DNA of 17,228 bases from DATAWZ01 sp036266975 (GTDB lineage: Bacteria; Actinomycetota; Thermoleophilia; Solirubrobacterales; Solirubrobacteraceae), in NCBI GenBank assembly GCA_036266975.1, contig DATAWZ010000241.1:1-17228 (forward strand), read 5' to 3'. A program made the translations under genes and the position numbers. The notes under the pieces were generated by a model that searched no databases, was not told where the DNA came from, and worked only from the letters and a program-made list of their open reading frames with translations. Numbering within the stretch: position 1 is the first letter of the stretch; each line of letters opens with the position of its first letter. This document shows, piece by piece, positions 6,901 to 14,139 of the stretch.

Positions 6901-8033
6901 TGAAGTTCGGCGTCTTCGTGCCGCCGCAGAACGTCGTCGGCCTGAACCCGACGCTGGCGATCCGACGCGCGATCGATCTCGCCGTCCACCTCGACCGCCT
7001 GGGCTACGACGAGGTCTGGTTCGGCGAGCACCATTCGGGCGGTTCGGAGATCGTCGCCTCGCCCGAACTGCTGATCGCCGCCGCCGCGGAGCTGACCACT
7101 CACATTCGGCTCGGCACGGGTGTGGTTTCCATCCCCTATCACCACCCGTTTCAAGTGGCCGAGCGGATCGTGCAACTCAGCCACATGACCCGCGGGAGGG
7201 TGATGTTCGGCGCCGGGCCCGGGCAGCTTCCGACCGACGCGACGATGTTCGGCACCCACGCGCGCGAGCTGCGACCGCGCATGGAGGAGTCGCTCGAGCT
7301 CGTGCTGCGGCTGCTCGCGGGCGAGCGCGTGACCGCCCGAGCCGACTGGTACGCGATGCGGGACGCCGCGCTGCAACTGGCGCCGTACGGCGATCTGGAG
7401 GTCTCGGTGGTCGGGACCGTCTCCCCTTCGGGGCCGCGGTTGGCCGGGCGGCTGGGGGTGGGGCTGATGTCGCTGGCGGCCACCGATCCGACCGGCAACG
7501 ACCAGCTCCCGGCACACTGGCAGATCGTGCAGGAGCAGGCCGCCGCCCGCGGGCACGTCGTCGAGCGCCGCCAGTGGCGCCTGATGGGTCCGATGCACAT
7601 CGCGCGCACCGAGGAGCAGGCGCGGCGCGAATGCGAGTACGGCCTGCGCTGGCAGTACGAGTACCTCTCGCACATCACGCCGTCGGCAATCGACGTGCCC
7701 GAGCGCACCGGCGACCTCGTCGACCTGCTGAACGGCAGCGGGCGCGCGGTGATCGGAACGCCGGCGATGGCCGTGGCCCAGCTCGAGCGGCTGCACGAGC
7801 GAACGGGCGGGTTCGGCACCTACCTCTTCCAGGGCGCGGACTTCGCCGACTGGCGCGACACCCGGCACAGCTACGAGCTGTTCGCCGAGGAGGTCATCCC
7901 GCGCCTGAACGGCCACCTCGACCGGGTCACGGCCTCCTACGAGCACGTGCTCGCCCAGACCGAGGACAACCGCGAGGCGACCAGCCAGGCGCGCGCCGAG
8001 GCACGCGAGCGGTACGAGCGTGAGCGTCGATAG
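6900..8033 (+). CDS. Luciferase-like (LLM class) flavin-dependent monooxygenase
   Basis: 377 aa from the ATG at 6900, which shares one base with the preceding TGA. MKFGVFVPP, then LDRLGYDEVWFGEHH (residues about 33-47), LGTGVVSIPYHHPFQVAERI and RVMFGAGPGQ are the standard strand and helix signatures of the bacterial luciferase-like TIM-barrel superfamily. These use reduced FMN or F420 and O2. Members catalyse alkane, aldehyde and terpene oxygenation; limonene 1,2-monooxygenase (LimB) belongs to this group. Here it is a good candidate for making the epoxide that the upstream hydrolase opens. No dedicated flavin reductase is visible in the window, so reduced flavin would come from elsewhere, or the cofactor could be F420. 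The 3' end overlaps the CoA-transferase gene by 14 nt. The C-terminal 40 residues are charged (many E and R) and probably form a helix. Substrate unknown. Confidence 0.9.
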   Translation: MKFGVFVPPQNVVGLNPTLAIRRAIDLAVHLDRLGYDEVWFGEHHSGGSEIVASPELLIAAAAELTTHIRLGTGVVSIPYHHPFQVAERIVQLSHMTRGRVMFGAGPGQLPTDATMFGTHARELRPRMEESLELVLRLLAGERVTARADWYAMRDAALQLAPYGDLEVSVVGTVSPSGPRLAGRLGVGLMSLAATDPTGNDQLPAHWQIVQEQAAARGHVVERRQWRLMGPMHIARTEEQARRECEYGLRWQYEYLSHITPSAIDVPERTGDLVDLLNGSGRAVIGTPAMAVAQLERLHERTGGFGTYLFQGADFADWRDTRHSYELFAEEVIPRLNGHLDRVTASYEHVLAQTEDNREATSQARAEARERYERERR

Positions 8034-9255
8034 CACCTACGCCGGCCTGCGCGTCGTCGACCTGACGAACGTCATCGCCGGGCCGATGGCCACCATGATC
8101 CTCGCCGCGTTCGGCGCCGACGTGGTCAAGATCGAGCGTCCCGGCCAGGGCGACGACGGACGCCACATGCCGCCGTTCGTCTACGAGGGTGGCGCAGCCG
8201 GCGAGCCGGGCCCCTCGCCTTCCGATCAGGGCGTCAGCACGGTCTTCCTCGCCTTCAACCGCTCCAAGCGCAGCGTCGCGCTGAACCTGCAGCGCCCGAA
8301 CGGCGCGGGCGCCGCCGCGCGGATGATCGAGCGCGCCGACGTGCTGATCGAGAGCTTCCGGCCGGGCAAGCTGGCCAAGGTCGGGCTCGGCTACCAGGAG
8401 ATGGCGGCGCGCAACCCGGGCCTGGTGTACTGCTCGATCTCGGCCTTCGGCTCCGGGCCGCTGGGCTCCTCGATGCCCGGCTACGACGCCATCATCCAGG
8501 CGTTCAGCGGGATCATGGCCGCCAACGGGCATCCCGGCGACGACCCGCCGGCGCGGGTGCCGGTCTCGATCATCGACATCGGGACGGGCATGTGGGCGGC
8601 GATCGCGGTGATGGCCGCCCTCGAGCGCCGCCGCCGGCATCCGCAGGGGCGCGGCGAGCTGATCGAGTCCACGCTGATCGACACGAGCGTCGCGCTGCTC
8701 TCCCAGCCGATCCTCAACCTGCTCGCCACGGGCCAGTCGCTCGGGCGCAGCGGCTCGGGCTTCGCCAACCTCGCGCCCTACGAGTGCTTTCGCACCGCCG
8801 ACGGCTGGGCGCTCGTGGCCGGCGGCAACCAGGCGATCTTCAAGCGACTGTGCGCCGCGCTGGACCGGCCGGCGCTGTTCGAGGACCCGCGCTTCGCCAC
8901 CGTGCCGGCCCGCGTCGAGCACCGGGCGGCGCTGCACGAGCTGCTCGAGGAGCGCACGCGCACGTTCACCGGCCGCGAGCTCGAGGCGCTGCTGCTCTCG
9001 TGTGACGTCGCGGTCGCGCCGGTGAACTCGGTCGCCGAGGCCTTCGATCACCCGCTGATGCGCGAGCGCGAGATCCTGCTCGAGCCCGACGACGGTCCGC
9101 CCGGTGAGCGGCTCGTGCGCCTGCCGGTCGAGCCGCCGGGCGCGCCGGCCCGCTGGCCGGCGGCGGTCGGCGAGCACACCGAGGCCGTCCTGGCCGAGGT
9201 CGGGCTCTCGCCGGCGGAGGTCGCCGCGGTGCTCAGCGAGGCCGGCGGGACCTGA
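8020..9255 (+). CDS. Class III (CaiB/BaiF family) CoA-transferase
   Basis: 411-aa family III CoA-transferase, predicted to move CoA between a CoA thioester and a carboxylic acid through aspartyl-CoA intermediates. The N-terminus AGLRVVDLTNVIAGPMATMILAAFGADVVKIE is typical (RVVDLT ... GP ... LA..GADV.KIE, residues 8-39). The catalytic aspartate is probably D186 in SIIDIGTG. RSVALNL (84-90) and IESFRPGKLAKVGLGY (110-125) are also family blocks. GTG 8020 lies inside the end of the luciferase-like gene (14-nt overlap), so translation is likely coupled. It is the last gene of the operon; only 3 nt separate its stop from that of the gene facing it, so no separate terminator fits between them. In a catabolic pathway it would activate the ring-opened acid for beta-oxidation. 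Substrate pair unknown. Confidence 0.93.
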   Translation: MSVDSTYAGLRVVDLTNVIAGPMATMILAAFGADVVKIERPGQGDDGRHMPPFVYEGGAAGEPGPSPSDQGVSTVFLAFNRSKRSVALNLQRPNGAGAAARMIERADVLIESFRPGKLAKVGLGYQEMAARNPGLVYCSISAFGSGPLGSSMPGYDAIIQAFSGIMAANGHPGDDPPARVPVSIIDIGTGMWAAIAVMAALERRRRHPQGRGELIESTLIDTSVALLSQPILNLLATGQSLGRSGSGFANLAPYECFRTADGWALVAGGNQAIFKRLCAALDRPALFEDPRFATVPARVEHRAALHELLEERTRTFTGRELEALLLSCDVAVAPVNSVAEAFDHPLMREREILLEPDDGPPGERLVRLPVEPPGAPARWPAAVGEHTEAVLAEVGLSPAEVAAVLSEAGGT

Positions 9256-9258
9256 CGG

Positions 9259-11547
9259 TCAGTAGGAGCCCTCGGCCTCGCGGTCGCGGCCGAGGGTACG
9301 CAGGTAGTCCTCGTGGATCTCCATCCAGACCGTATGCACCGAGTCGATCGTCGGGCTGTTCATCCATTCGCCCTCGCCGTCCTGCACGCGCGCGCAGGCC
9401 GCCCGCAGCCGCTCGGCGTGGTCGGAGAAGCGCGGGAGGATCTGGGCGGAGCGAGAAAGCACCGCGCTCGCGCGCTCGACGACGTCCTCGACCTCGCCGG
9501 CGAGCTCGTCGCCGCCGCCGTCCTGCCAGCGCGTGGCGAGCGATTTGAGCGTCGAGTTGACGGCCAGGAAGCGGTCATAGGTCGCCGCGAGCTGATCGAC
9601 ATCGACGCGCAGGCGCTCGTCGGAGAGCTCGCGCTCGTCGGCGGCGACGCCGGCCGGCGTGGGGACGAACCCGGCCTTGGTCTCGCTCACCAGCCCTCGG
9701 TCCAGGAGCTCCTGCTTGGCGTCGCCGAGGTCGGGCAGGACGCCCTTGAGCGCGAGCCGGTGCAGCTCGGCGGCCGCCTGCAGCGAGGGCTCCTCACCAA
9801 CCCGCGCGCACGCGCCGCCGGCGATGAACAGCTGGGGCACGAGCGTGGCGGCCTTGCCCTGCACGTCGAGCAGCTCGTAGGCGTCGTGGACGAGCTGGTC
9901 GAGCTCGTAGTGCCGGTGCTCGGCGACCATGCGGTCCCACAGCCCCGCGTTCCGGCCCAGCACGGCGATCTGGCCCGTGTAGTAGACCTCTGCGCCCGCG
10001 TAGATCTTCTCCCTGCGTGACCAGCTGGCGATCTTCGCGTACAGGTCGGTGGTGGCCTTCTCGGCCCGCACCCGGATCGACTCCATCTCCTCGGCGTCGA
10101 TGCGCCGGATCTCCGAGACCGGGGTGTCCCATTTGTCGCGCACGTAGACCGCGGCGCCGGTCAGGTACTGCAGGTAGTTGGCCGGCTCGGTGAACAGCGT
10201 GCCGACGTCGAGCAGGCGCAGCGTGAGCTCCGGGGCGTCGCGGAAGAACATCGCCTCGGTGATCGCGTAGGGCAGATCGCCCGCGGTCTCGCGTGCCCAC
10301 CGCCACAGCGGCTCGTTGACGAAGTGGTCGCGCACGATGACGAAGCCGCCGCCCGGGAGCGGATAGGGGCCCGTGTCGGCCAGCCCGAGCCGGTTGTCAA
10401 GGTGCTGCAGGAACGCGAACATCTCGGTCGTCGCGCTGAAGAGCTGGAAGCGTGCGCGTTCCTCGGGATCGGCGAAGGAGACCTTCTCGTCCTGGAAGCG
10501 CTCGAGCCAGTGGCTCTCCAGGATCGGCGCGACGTAGCCACGCGCGCTCGTGAAGATGAGCCCGTCGTCGTTCCATGCCCCGGCGTACAGGCGGCGCGTG
10601 ATCTCCACGCAGCGGCGGATCTCATCCACCCCGTACGTGCGCCGGTCGCGCAGCCCCAGCTCGACGGTCACCGCCCGGCCGAACGAGGGCATCAGGGCCT
10701 GGCAGTACAGGTGCAGCAGGTTCACCTTGGTCCCGATCTCCCGCCGCGCCGTGGCGCCGAGCTCGCGCAGGCCGTCCACGCCCAGCTCGGCGGTGAGCAG
10801 CCGGTGGTGCAGGGGGATGCGCTCGAACAGGTGCACATCCCCGAGCGCCTCGTACTCCTGGCGCGGGATCAGGCCCGACTCGCCCTCGGTGGCGCGCAGC
10901 GCGAGCGCGTCCCAGAACTCCCAGCCGAGGTAGTCCATGAAGTCGTTGCATTCCTCGAGCGTGAGGTCGCGCTTCATGCTCTCGGGGGTGAGGCGCAGGA
11001 CGTCGGTCGTCATCCGCCCGCGCACCATCGCGTCGCCCTCGGCGCCGTGCGGGATCTCACGGTTGAAGTGGTGCAGCAGGACCGCGAACTCGGCCATCAT
11101 CGCGTCGAGCTCGGGGTTCTCGGGGACCGGCGAGTCGTCGACCGGCGCTCCCTCCTCGACGAAGACCGCCCCCTCGGGCGACGTGGTCACGTCCACGCGC
11201 ACGCGCACGCCGTCGGCCGGGATCACCTCGCCGCGCGAGGAGCGCACGCCGCGCTCGAAGGCGACGCCCATGATCGCGGGAATCCCGAACTCGCGACTGA
11301 TGATGCCCAGGTGGCTCTCGGGCGAGCCCTGGAGCGTGATCACGCCCTTCACGCCGGCGGCGAGGGCCGGGGTCAGGAAGGTCGTCGTCCCGCCGCGCGC
11401 GAGGACGACCGACTCGGTCACCTCCCCGCCGGCGACGAAATCCATGACCGCCTGGGGGGAGTCGAGCCAGACCAGGCGCCCCTCGACGGCCTCGTCCTGC
11501 CGGAAGACCGTCTGACCAGTGCCGACTCGCTCGAACCCGTCGCCCAT
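9259..11547 (-). CDS. PEP-utilising-enzyme phosphohistidine (swivel) domain fused to a large unknown region
   Basis: 762 aa from ATG 11547; a GTG at 11604 would add 19 residues that do not look conserved. Residues about 45-105 form the mobile phosphohistidine domain of PEP synthase/PPDK: VVLARGGTTTFLTPALAAG, then SHLGIISREFGIPAIMG, with phospho-acceptor candidate H79 and R85. Classical enzymes read TSHAAIVARE at this point. The protein carries neither an ATP-grasp domain nor a recognisable PEP/pyruvate TIM barrel. Residues about 105-762 are mostly helical and acidic and I do not recognise them. A stretch near 635-675 (ALKGVLPDLGDAKQELLDRG, then FVPTPAG) could be a winged-helix-like fold. It may need a separate kinase subunit, such as the ATP-grasp protein at 1-328. 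It is divergent from the phosphoesterase at 11643 and tail-to-tail with the CoA-transferase (3-nt gap). Function unknown. Confidence 0.85.
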   Translation of the reverse strand: MGDGFERVGTGQTVFRQDEAVEGRLVWLDSPQAVMDFVAGGEVTESVVLARGGTTTFLTPALAAGVKGVITLQGSPESHLGIISREFGIPAIMGVAFERGVRSSRGEVIPADGVRVRVDVTTSPEGAVFVEEGAPVDDSPVPENPELDAMMAEFAVLLHHFNREIPHGAEGDAMVRGRMTTDVLRLTPESMKRDLTLEECNDFMDYLGWEFWDALALRATEGESGLIPRQEYEALGDVHLFERIPLHHRLLTAELGVDGLRELGATARREIGTKVNLLHLYCQALMPSFGRAVTVELGLRDRRTYGVDEIRRCVEITRRLYAGAWNDDGLIFTSARGYVAPILESHWLERFQDEKVSFADPEERARFQLFSATTEMFAFLQHLDNRLGLADTGPYPLPGGGFVIVRDHFVNEPLWRWARETAGDLPYAITEAMFFRDAPELTLRLLDVGTLFTEPANYLQYLTGAAVYVRDKWDTPVSEIRRIDAEEMESIRVRAEKATTDLYAKIASWSRREKIYAGAEVYYTGQIAVLGRNAGLWDRMVAEHRHYELDQLVHDAYELLDVQGKAATLVPQLFIAGGACARVGEEPSLQAAAELHRLALKGVLPDLGDAKQELLDRGLVSETKAGFVPTPAGVAADERELSDERLRVDVDQLAATYDRFLAVNSTLKSLATRWQDGGGDELAGEVEDVVERASAVLSRSAQILPRFSDHAERLRAACARVQDGEGEWMNSPTIDSVHTVWMEIHEDYLRTLGRDREAEGSY

Positions 11548-11585
11548 CTCAGGGCGCGACGCTAACGTCGCCCGCGTGGGCGGGC

Positions 11586-11616
11586 ATCGGTAGGACCTAC
11601 GCACGCCCCTACCGAT
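11586..11616. repeat. Perfect inverted repeat ATCGGTAGG-N13-CCTACCGAT in divergent intergenic region
   Basis: Arms at 11586-11594 and 11608-11616 pair perfectly. The loop begins ACCTAC, so GTAGG-A-CCTAC (11590-11600) forms a second, nested symmetry and the CCTAC half-site occurs twice. The repeat lies between the phosphohistidine-protein gene (start 11547) and the phosphoesterase gene (start 11643), and its right arm falls about where a -35 element for the latter would be. It could be an operator for a dimeric regulator or a hairpin in a leader. No cognate regulator is evident. Confidence 0.6.
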
Positions 11617-11629
11617 CCCGACGATCGCT

Positions 11630-11635
11630 TACGGT
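11630..11635 (+). promoter_or_regulatory. Putative -10 element TACGGT for a leaderless phosphoesterase transcript
   Basis: TACGGT ends 7 nt before the GTG start at 11643, and no Shine-Dalgarno is present. This spacing would place the transcription start at the start codon. No clear -35 hexamer is visible. Confidence 0.4.
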
Positions 11636-11642
11636 CCCAGCG

Positions 11643-12473
11643 GTGAGCCGCGTCATCGTCCAGCTCTCGGACCTGCACCTGCCGGGCGAGGGCGACCTGT
11701 TCGGCCACATCGACACCGCGGCGCGCCTGACCGCGGCGCTCGACCTGCTCGTGCGGTCGCGCTGGCGGCCGGAGCTGCTGCTGGTGACCGGGGACCTCGC
11801 CGACCACGGCGCGGCGGAGTCCTACCGGCGCGTGCGCCCGCTACTGGACGGCGCGGCGGCGACGCTGGGCGCGCGCCTGCTGTGCATCCCGGGCAACCAC
11901 GACGGCGTCGAGAACTTCGAGCGCGGGATGCTCGACCGCGAGCCGAGCGGCGCCGCGCTCGACCAGGTCGTGCGCCTCGGCGGGCTGCGGGTCCTCGCGC
12001 TGGACAGCACCTCGCGCGGCGGGCACCACGGCTCGCTGGAGGACGAGCAGCTGAGCGCGCTGGCGGCCGAACTCGCCGAGCCGGCGCCCGAAGGGACGCT
12101 GCTGGCGCTGCACCACCCGCCCGTGCCCTCGCCGCTCGGCGCGATGCGGGGGATCGTGCTGCGCGACCCCGAGCGCCTGGCGGCGGTCGTGTCCGGCAGC
12201 GACGTGCGGATGATCCTCTGCGGGCACTGCCACCACGTCGGCGCCGCGCAGTTCGCCGGCGTCCCGGTGTGGATGGCGCCGGCGGTCGCCTACACGCTCG
12301 ACAACCTCGCCGGGACGACGCAGGTGCGCGGCGTGGCCGAGGGCGGCCTGACGCTCCTGCAGGTGCACGAGGACACGATCGTCGCGACGCACCGTCCGTT
12401 CACGACCACGCACGACGAGTACGTGATCGACAGCGAGCTCAGCGACGAGCTCGCGAAGTACCCCGGCGACTGA
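11643..12473 (+). CDS. Calcineurin-like metallophosphoesterase, CpdA/class III cyclic-nucleotide phosphodiesterase-like
   Basis: 276-aa metallophosphoesterase. The five metal-binding blocks are all visible: DLH (D10, H12), GDLADHG (50-56), GNHD (84-87), LALHHP near 155-160, and CGHCHH near 196-201. The order and size match the cAMP phosphodiesterase CpdA, Rv0805 and GpdQ subgroup, which hydrolyse 3',5'-cyclic nucleotides or phosphodiesters with a dinuclear Fe/Mn/Zn centre. No signal peptide is seen, so it should be cytoplasmic. The GTG start has no ribosome site but lies 7 nt behind TACGGT, which suggests a leaderless message. It is divergent from the phosphohistidine-domain gene and could be coregulated through the inverted repeat at 11586-11616. 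Its stop is 6 nt from the stop of the SDR gene on the other strand. The true substrate (cAMP, phosphodiester, phospholipid) cannot be told from the sequence. Confidence 0.9.
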   Translation: MSRVIVQLSDLHLPGEGDLFGHIDTAARLTAALDLLVRSRWRPELLLVTGDLADHGAAESYRRVRPLLDGAAATLGARLLCIPGNHDGVENFERGMLDREPSGAALDQVVRLGGLRVLALDSTSRGGHHGSLEDEQLSALAAELAEPAPEGTLLALHHPPVPSPLGAMRGIVLRDPERLAAVVSGSDVRMILCGHCHHVGAAQFAGVPVWMAPAVAYTLDNLAGTTQVRGVAEGGLTLLQVHEDTIVATHRPFTTTHDEYVIDSELSDELAKYPGD

Positions 12474-12479
12474 CGGCGC

Positions 12480-13304
12480 TCAGCCGGTCGACAGGCCGCC
12501 GTCGACCGGCAGGATCGCCCCGGTGGTGTAGGCACCGCCGGGCGAGGCGAGATGCAGCGCGGTGCCGGCGACGTTCTCGGCCCGCCCCACGCGCCCGAGC
12601 GGCACCCGGCCGATCACGTCGGCGCGCAGCGCCTCGTCGTTGAGGGCGAAGTCCATCATCTTCGACGGAAACGGGCCGGGGGCGATCGCGTTGACCGTGA
12701 TGTGCTCGCCGGCGAGCCGCTGCGCAAGGTGGCGGGTGAGCATGTGGACCGCCGCCTTGGAGGCCGAGTAGGCGTAGTTCTCCATCGGGGGCGACTCGCC
12801 GCGCTCGGCCGCCTCGAGGTCGCCGAACGTCGGCACCGTCGTCCCGTTGACCGAGCCGATGTTGATCACCCGGGCGGGGTCGTCGGGCGAGGCCGCGGCG
12901 CGCAGCTCACCCAGCAGCTGCTGGGTGAGATGGAAGACCGCCCGGACGTTGACCGCGAAGACCCGGTCGAAGGCGTCGGGCGGGTACTGCTCGAGCGTCG
13001 CGCCCCAGGTGCGCCCGGCGTTGTTGACGAGCACGTGCAGGGCGCCCTCGCGGTCGCGCAGCGCGCCGGCGAGTCCGATCACTCCCTCGACGGAGGACAG
13101 ATCGGCCGGCAGGGCGATGCACTCGCCGTGCGGGGAGAGCTCCTGGACGGTCTCCGCGCACGCCTGCTCGTTGCGCGAGGAGATGTAGACGCGCGCGCCG
13201 GCGCGGACGAAACCCTCGGCGATCATGCGCCCGATTCCGCGCGAGCCGCCGGTGACCAGGGCGACGCGGCCGCGCAGCGAGGGGTTCTCGAGGGATGCGG
13301 CCAT
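12480..13304 (-). CDS. Short-chain dehydrogenase/reductase (stand-alone copy)
   Basis: 274-aa classical SDR with cofactor motif TGGSRGIG (18-25), NNAG in LVNNAGRTWGATLEQ, a serine in INIGSVNGT, and the catalytic YSASKAA. An insertion of about 20 residues (PTFGDLEAAERGESPPMENY) lies just before the catalytic tyrosine and lengthens the substrate loop compared with the operon SDR at 3736. ISSRNEQACAE after the second beta strand has an Arg that favours NADP(H). The C-terminal GAILPVDGGLSTG is the usual SDR tail. The ATG at 13304 has no Shine-Dalgarno; TAGACT lies 11 nt upstream on its strand and could be a -10 with a very short leader. It is transcribed alone, tail-to-tail with the phosphoesterase and divergent from the small gene at 13352. 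Its substrate is unknown. Members of this type are often annotated as 3-oxoacyl-ACP reductase or gluconate dehydrogenase. Confidence 0.9.
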   Translation of the reverse strand: MAASLENPSLRGRVALVTGGSRGIGRMIAEGFVRAGARVYISSRNEQACAETVQELSPHGECIALPADLSSVEGVIGLAGALRDREGALHVLVNNAGRTWGATLEQYPPDAFDRVFAVNVRAVFHLTQQLLGELRAAASPDDPARVINIGSVNGTTVPTFGDLEAAERGESPPMENYAYSASKAAVHMLTRHLAQRLAGEHITVNAIAPGPFPSKMMDFALNDEALRADVIGRVPLGRVGRAENVAGTALHLASPGGAYTTGAILPVDGGLSTG

Positions 13305-13351
13305 GACGGCCCGCGAGTCTACTGCGCGGGGTGGAATGCGAGGATCCCCTC

Positions 13352-13636
13352 ATGACTTTCGACTACTGGCGCTGGGCCATCCTCGTCCGGGCGGCCTCCG
13401 CCGCCCGCGGCGCGGCCGGGGACGACGACCCGCAGCTCGCCTTCGACGCCGACCGCGCCCTGCACAAGGCGATCGCGATGGCGCTCGTCGCCGGGAGCCC
13501 CCACGCCGAGATCGCGGTGGCGCTCGGCGCGGGCGATCCCGACCTCAAGGGCGAGCGGGGGCTCGAGCTCGTGCGGTTCCTCGCGACGGTTCCCGCCGAC
13601 GAGCCCGAGCCACCCGCGGCCGCGGGAACTGACTAG
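13352..13636 (+). CDS. Small conserved-looking protein of unknown function (94 aa)
   Basis: I do not recognise a family. The frame has the high third-position GC of the neighbours and a good start: ATG 13352 with AGGA 7 nt upstream. A GTG at 13331 is in frame but adds only seven unlikely residues. The protein starts MTFDYWRWAILVRAASAARG, with an aromatic-rich first turn. It is then mainly helical and alanine-rich, with an acidic DDD stretch near residue 27 and a proline-rich acidic tail (PADEPEPPAAAGTD). There is no membrane segment, signal peptide or cysteine. Its stop TAG (13634-13636) overlaps the stop of the NTF2-like gene on the opposite strand within a CTAG palindrome. It could be a stand-alone helical regulator or scaffold, but nothing in the sequence shows its job. 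Confidence 0.65.
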   Translation: MTFDYWRWAILVRAASAARGAAGDDDPQLAFDADRALHKAIAMALVAGSPHAEIAVALGAGDPDLKGERGLELVRFLATVPADEPEPPAAAGTD

Positions 13637-14139
13637 CCGAGCGAGGCCAGGAAGGCCTCCATGTCGAAGTCCTCTTCCCAGTAGTGCGGGGTGAGGATGG
13701 CGATGCCGAGCTGCTTGAAGACCCGGTTGTCCTCCCAGTAGGTGGACTCGAAGCGGATCTTCCCGTCCTCGTCGAGCGTCTGGAAGGTCGAGCCGATCGT
13801 CTCCAGGGTCGTGCCGTCGGGGACGGGCAGGCCGCGGAACGACTCGGCGCCCTCGATCGTCACCTTCCAGTGGATCAGACCCTGGTCGGTGCGGCCGCCG
13901 AGCCACTCGGTGGCGGTGAACGTGTACTTGCCGTTCTCGCCGGTCGAGTAGCCGCCGTAGGCCTCACGGAGCTGCTCGCCGGTGGTGAACGTGTCCAGCA
14001 CGTTGTCGTCGACCATCGAATGCTCGGAGGTGAACCCCTCGGCGAGCGGATGATCGTCGCGGCGATACATGGCCACGAGCGCGTCGGGATCGTTCGAGAG
14101 CGCGTCACACCACTTCTGCGCGTGGGCGAGGCTGCTCAT
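13633..14139 (-). CDS. NTF2/SnoaL-like protein, second of a coupled pair
   Basis: 168 aa from ATG 14139, whose first bases overlap the stop of the preceding gene (ATGA, 14136-14139), so translation is probably coupled. An upstream AGGCGG may help initiation. The sequence pattern fits the small alpha+beta cone of the NTF2/SnoaL superfamily: a leading helix (AQKWCDALSNDPDALVAMYR), then strands rich in aromatic residues (GKYTFTATEWLGG, GLIHWKVTIEGA), and a terminal FESTYWEDN strand. The superfamily includes ketosteroid isomerases, limonene-1,2-epoxide hydrolase, polyketide cyclases and many unknowns. I cannot assign a catalytic set. It shares size and architecture with the upstream partner, which suggests gene duplication and perhaps a heterodimer. 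The pair is probably controlled by the divergent TetR protein. An earlier extension of this frame upstream of 14139 runs through the partner gene and is not real. Confidence 0.8.
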   Translation of the reverse strand: MSSLAHAQKWCDALSNDPDALVAMYRRDDHPLAEGFTSEHSMVDDNVLDTFTTGEQLREAYGGYSTGENGKYTFTATEWLGGRTDQGLIHWKVTIEGAESFRGLPVPDGTTLETIGSTFQTLDEDGKIRFESTYWEDNRVFKQLGIAILTPHYWEEDFDMEAFLASLG

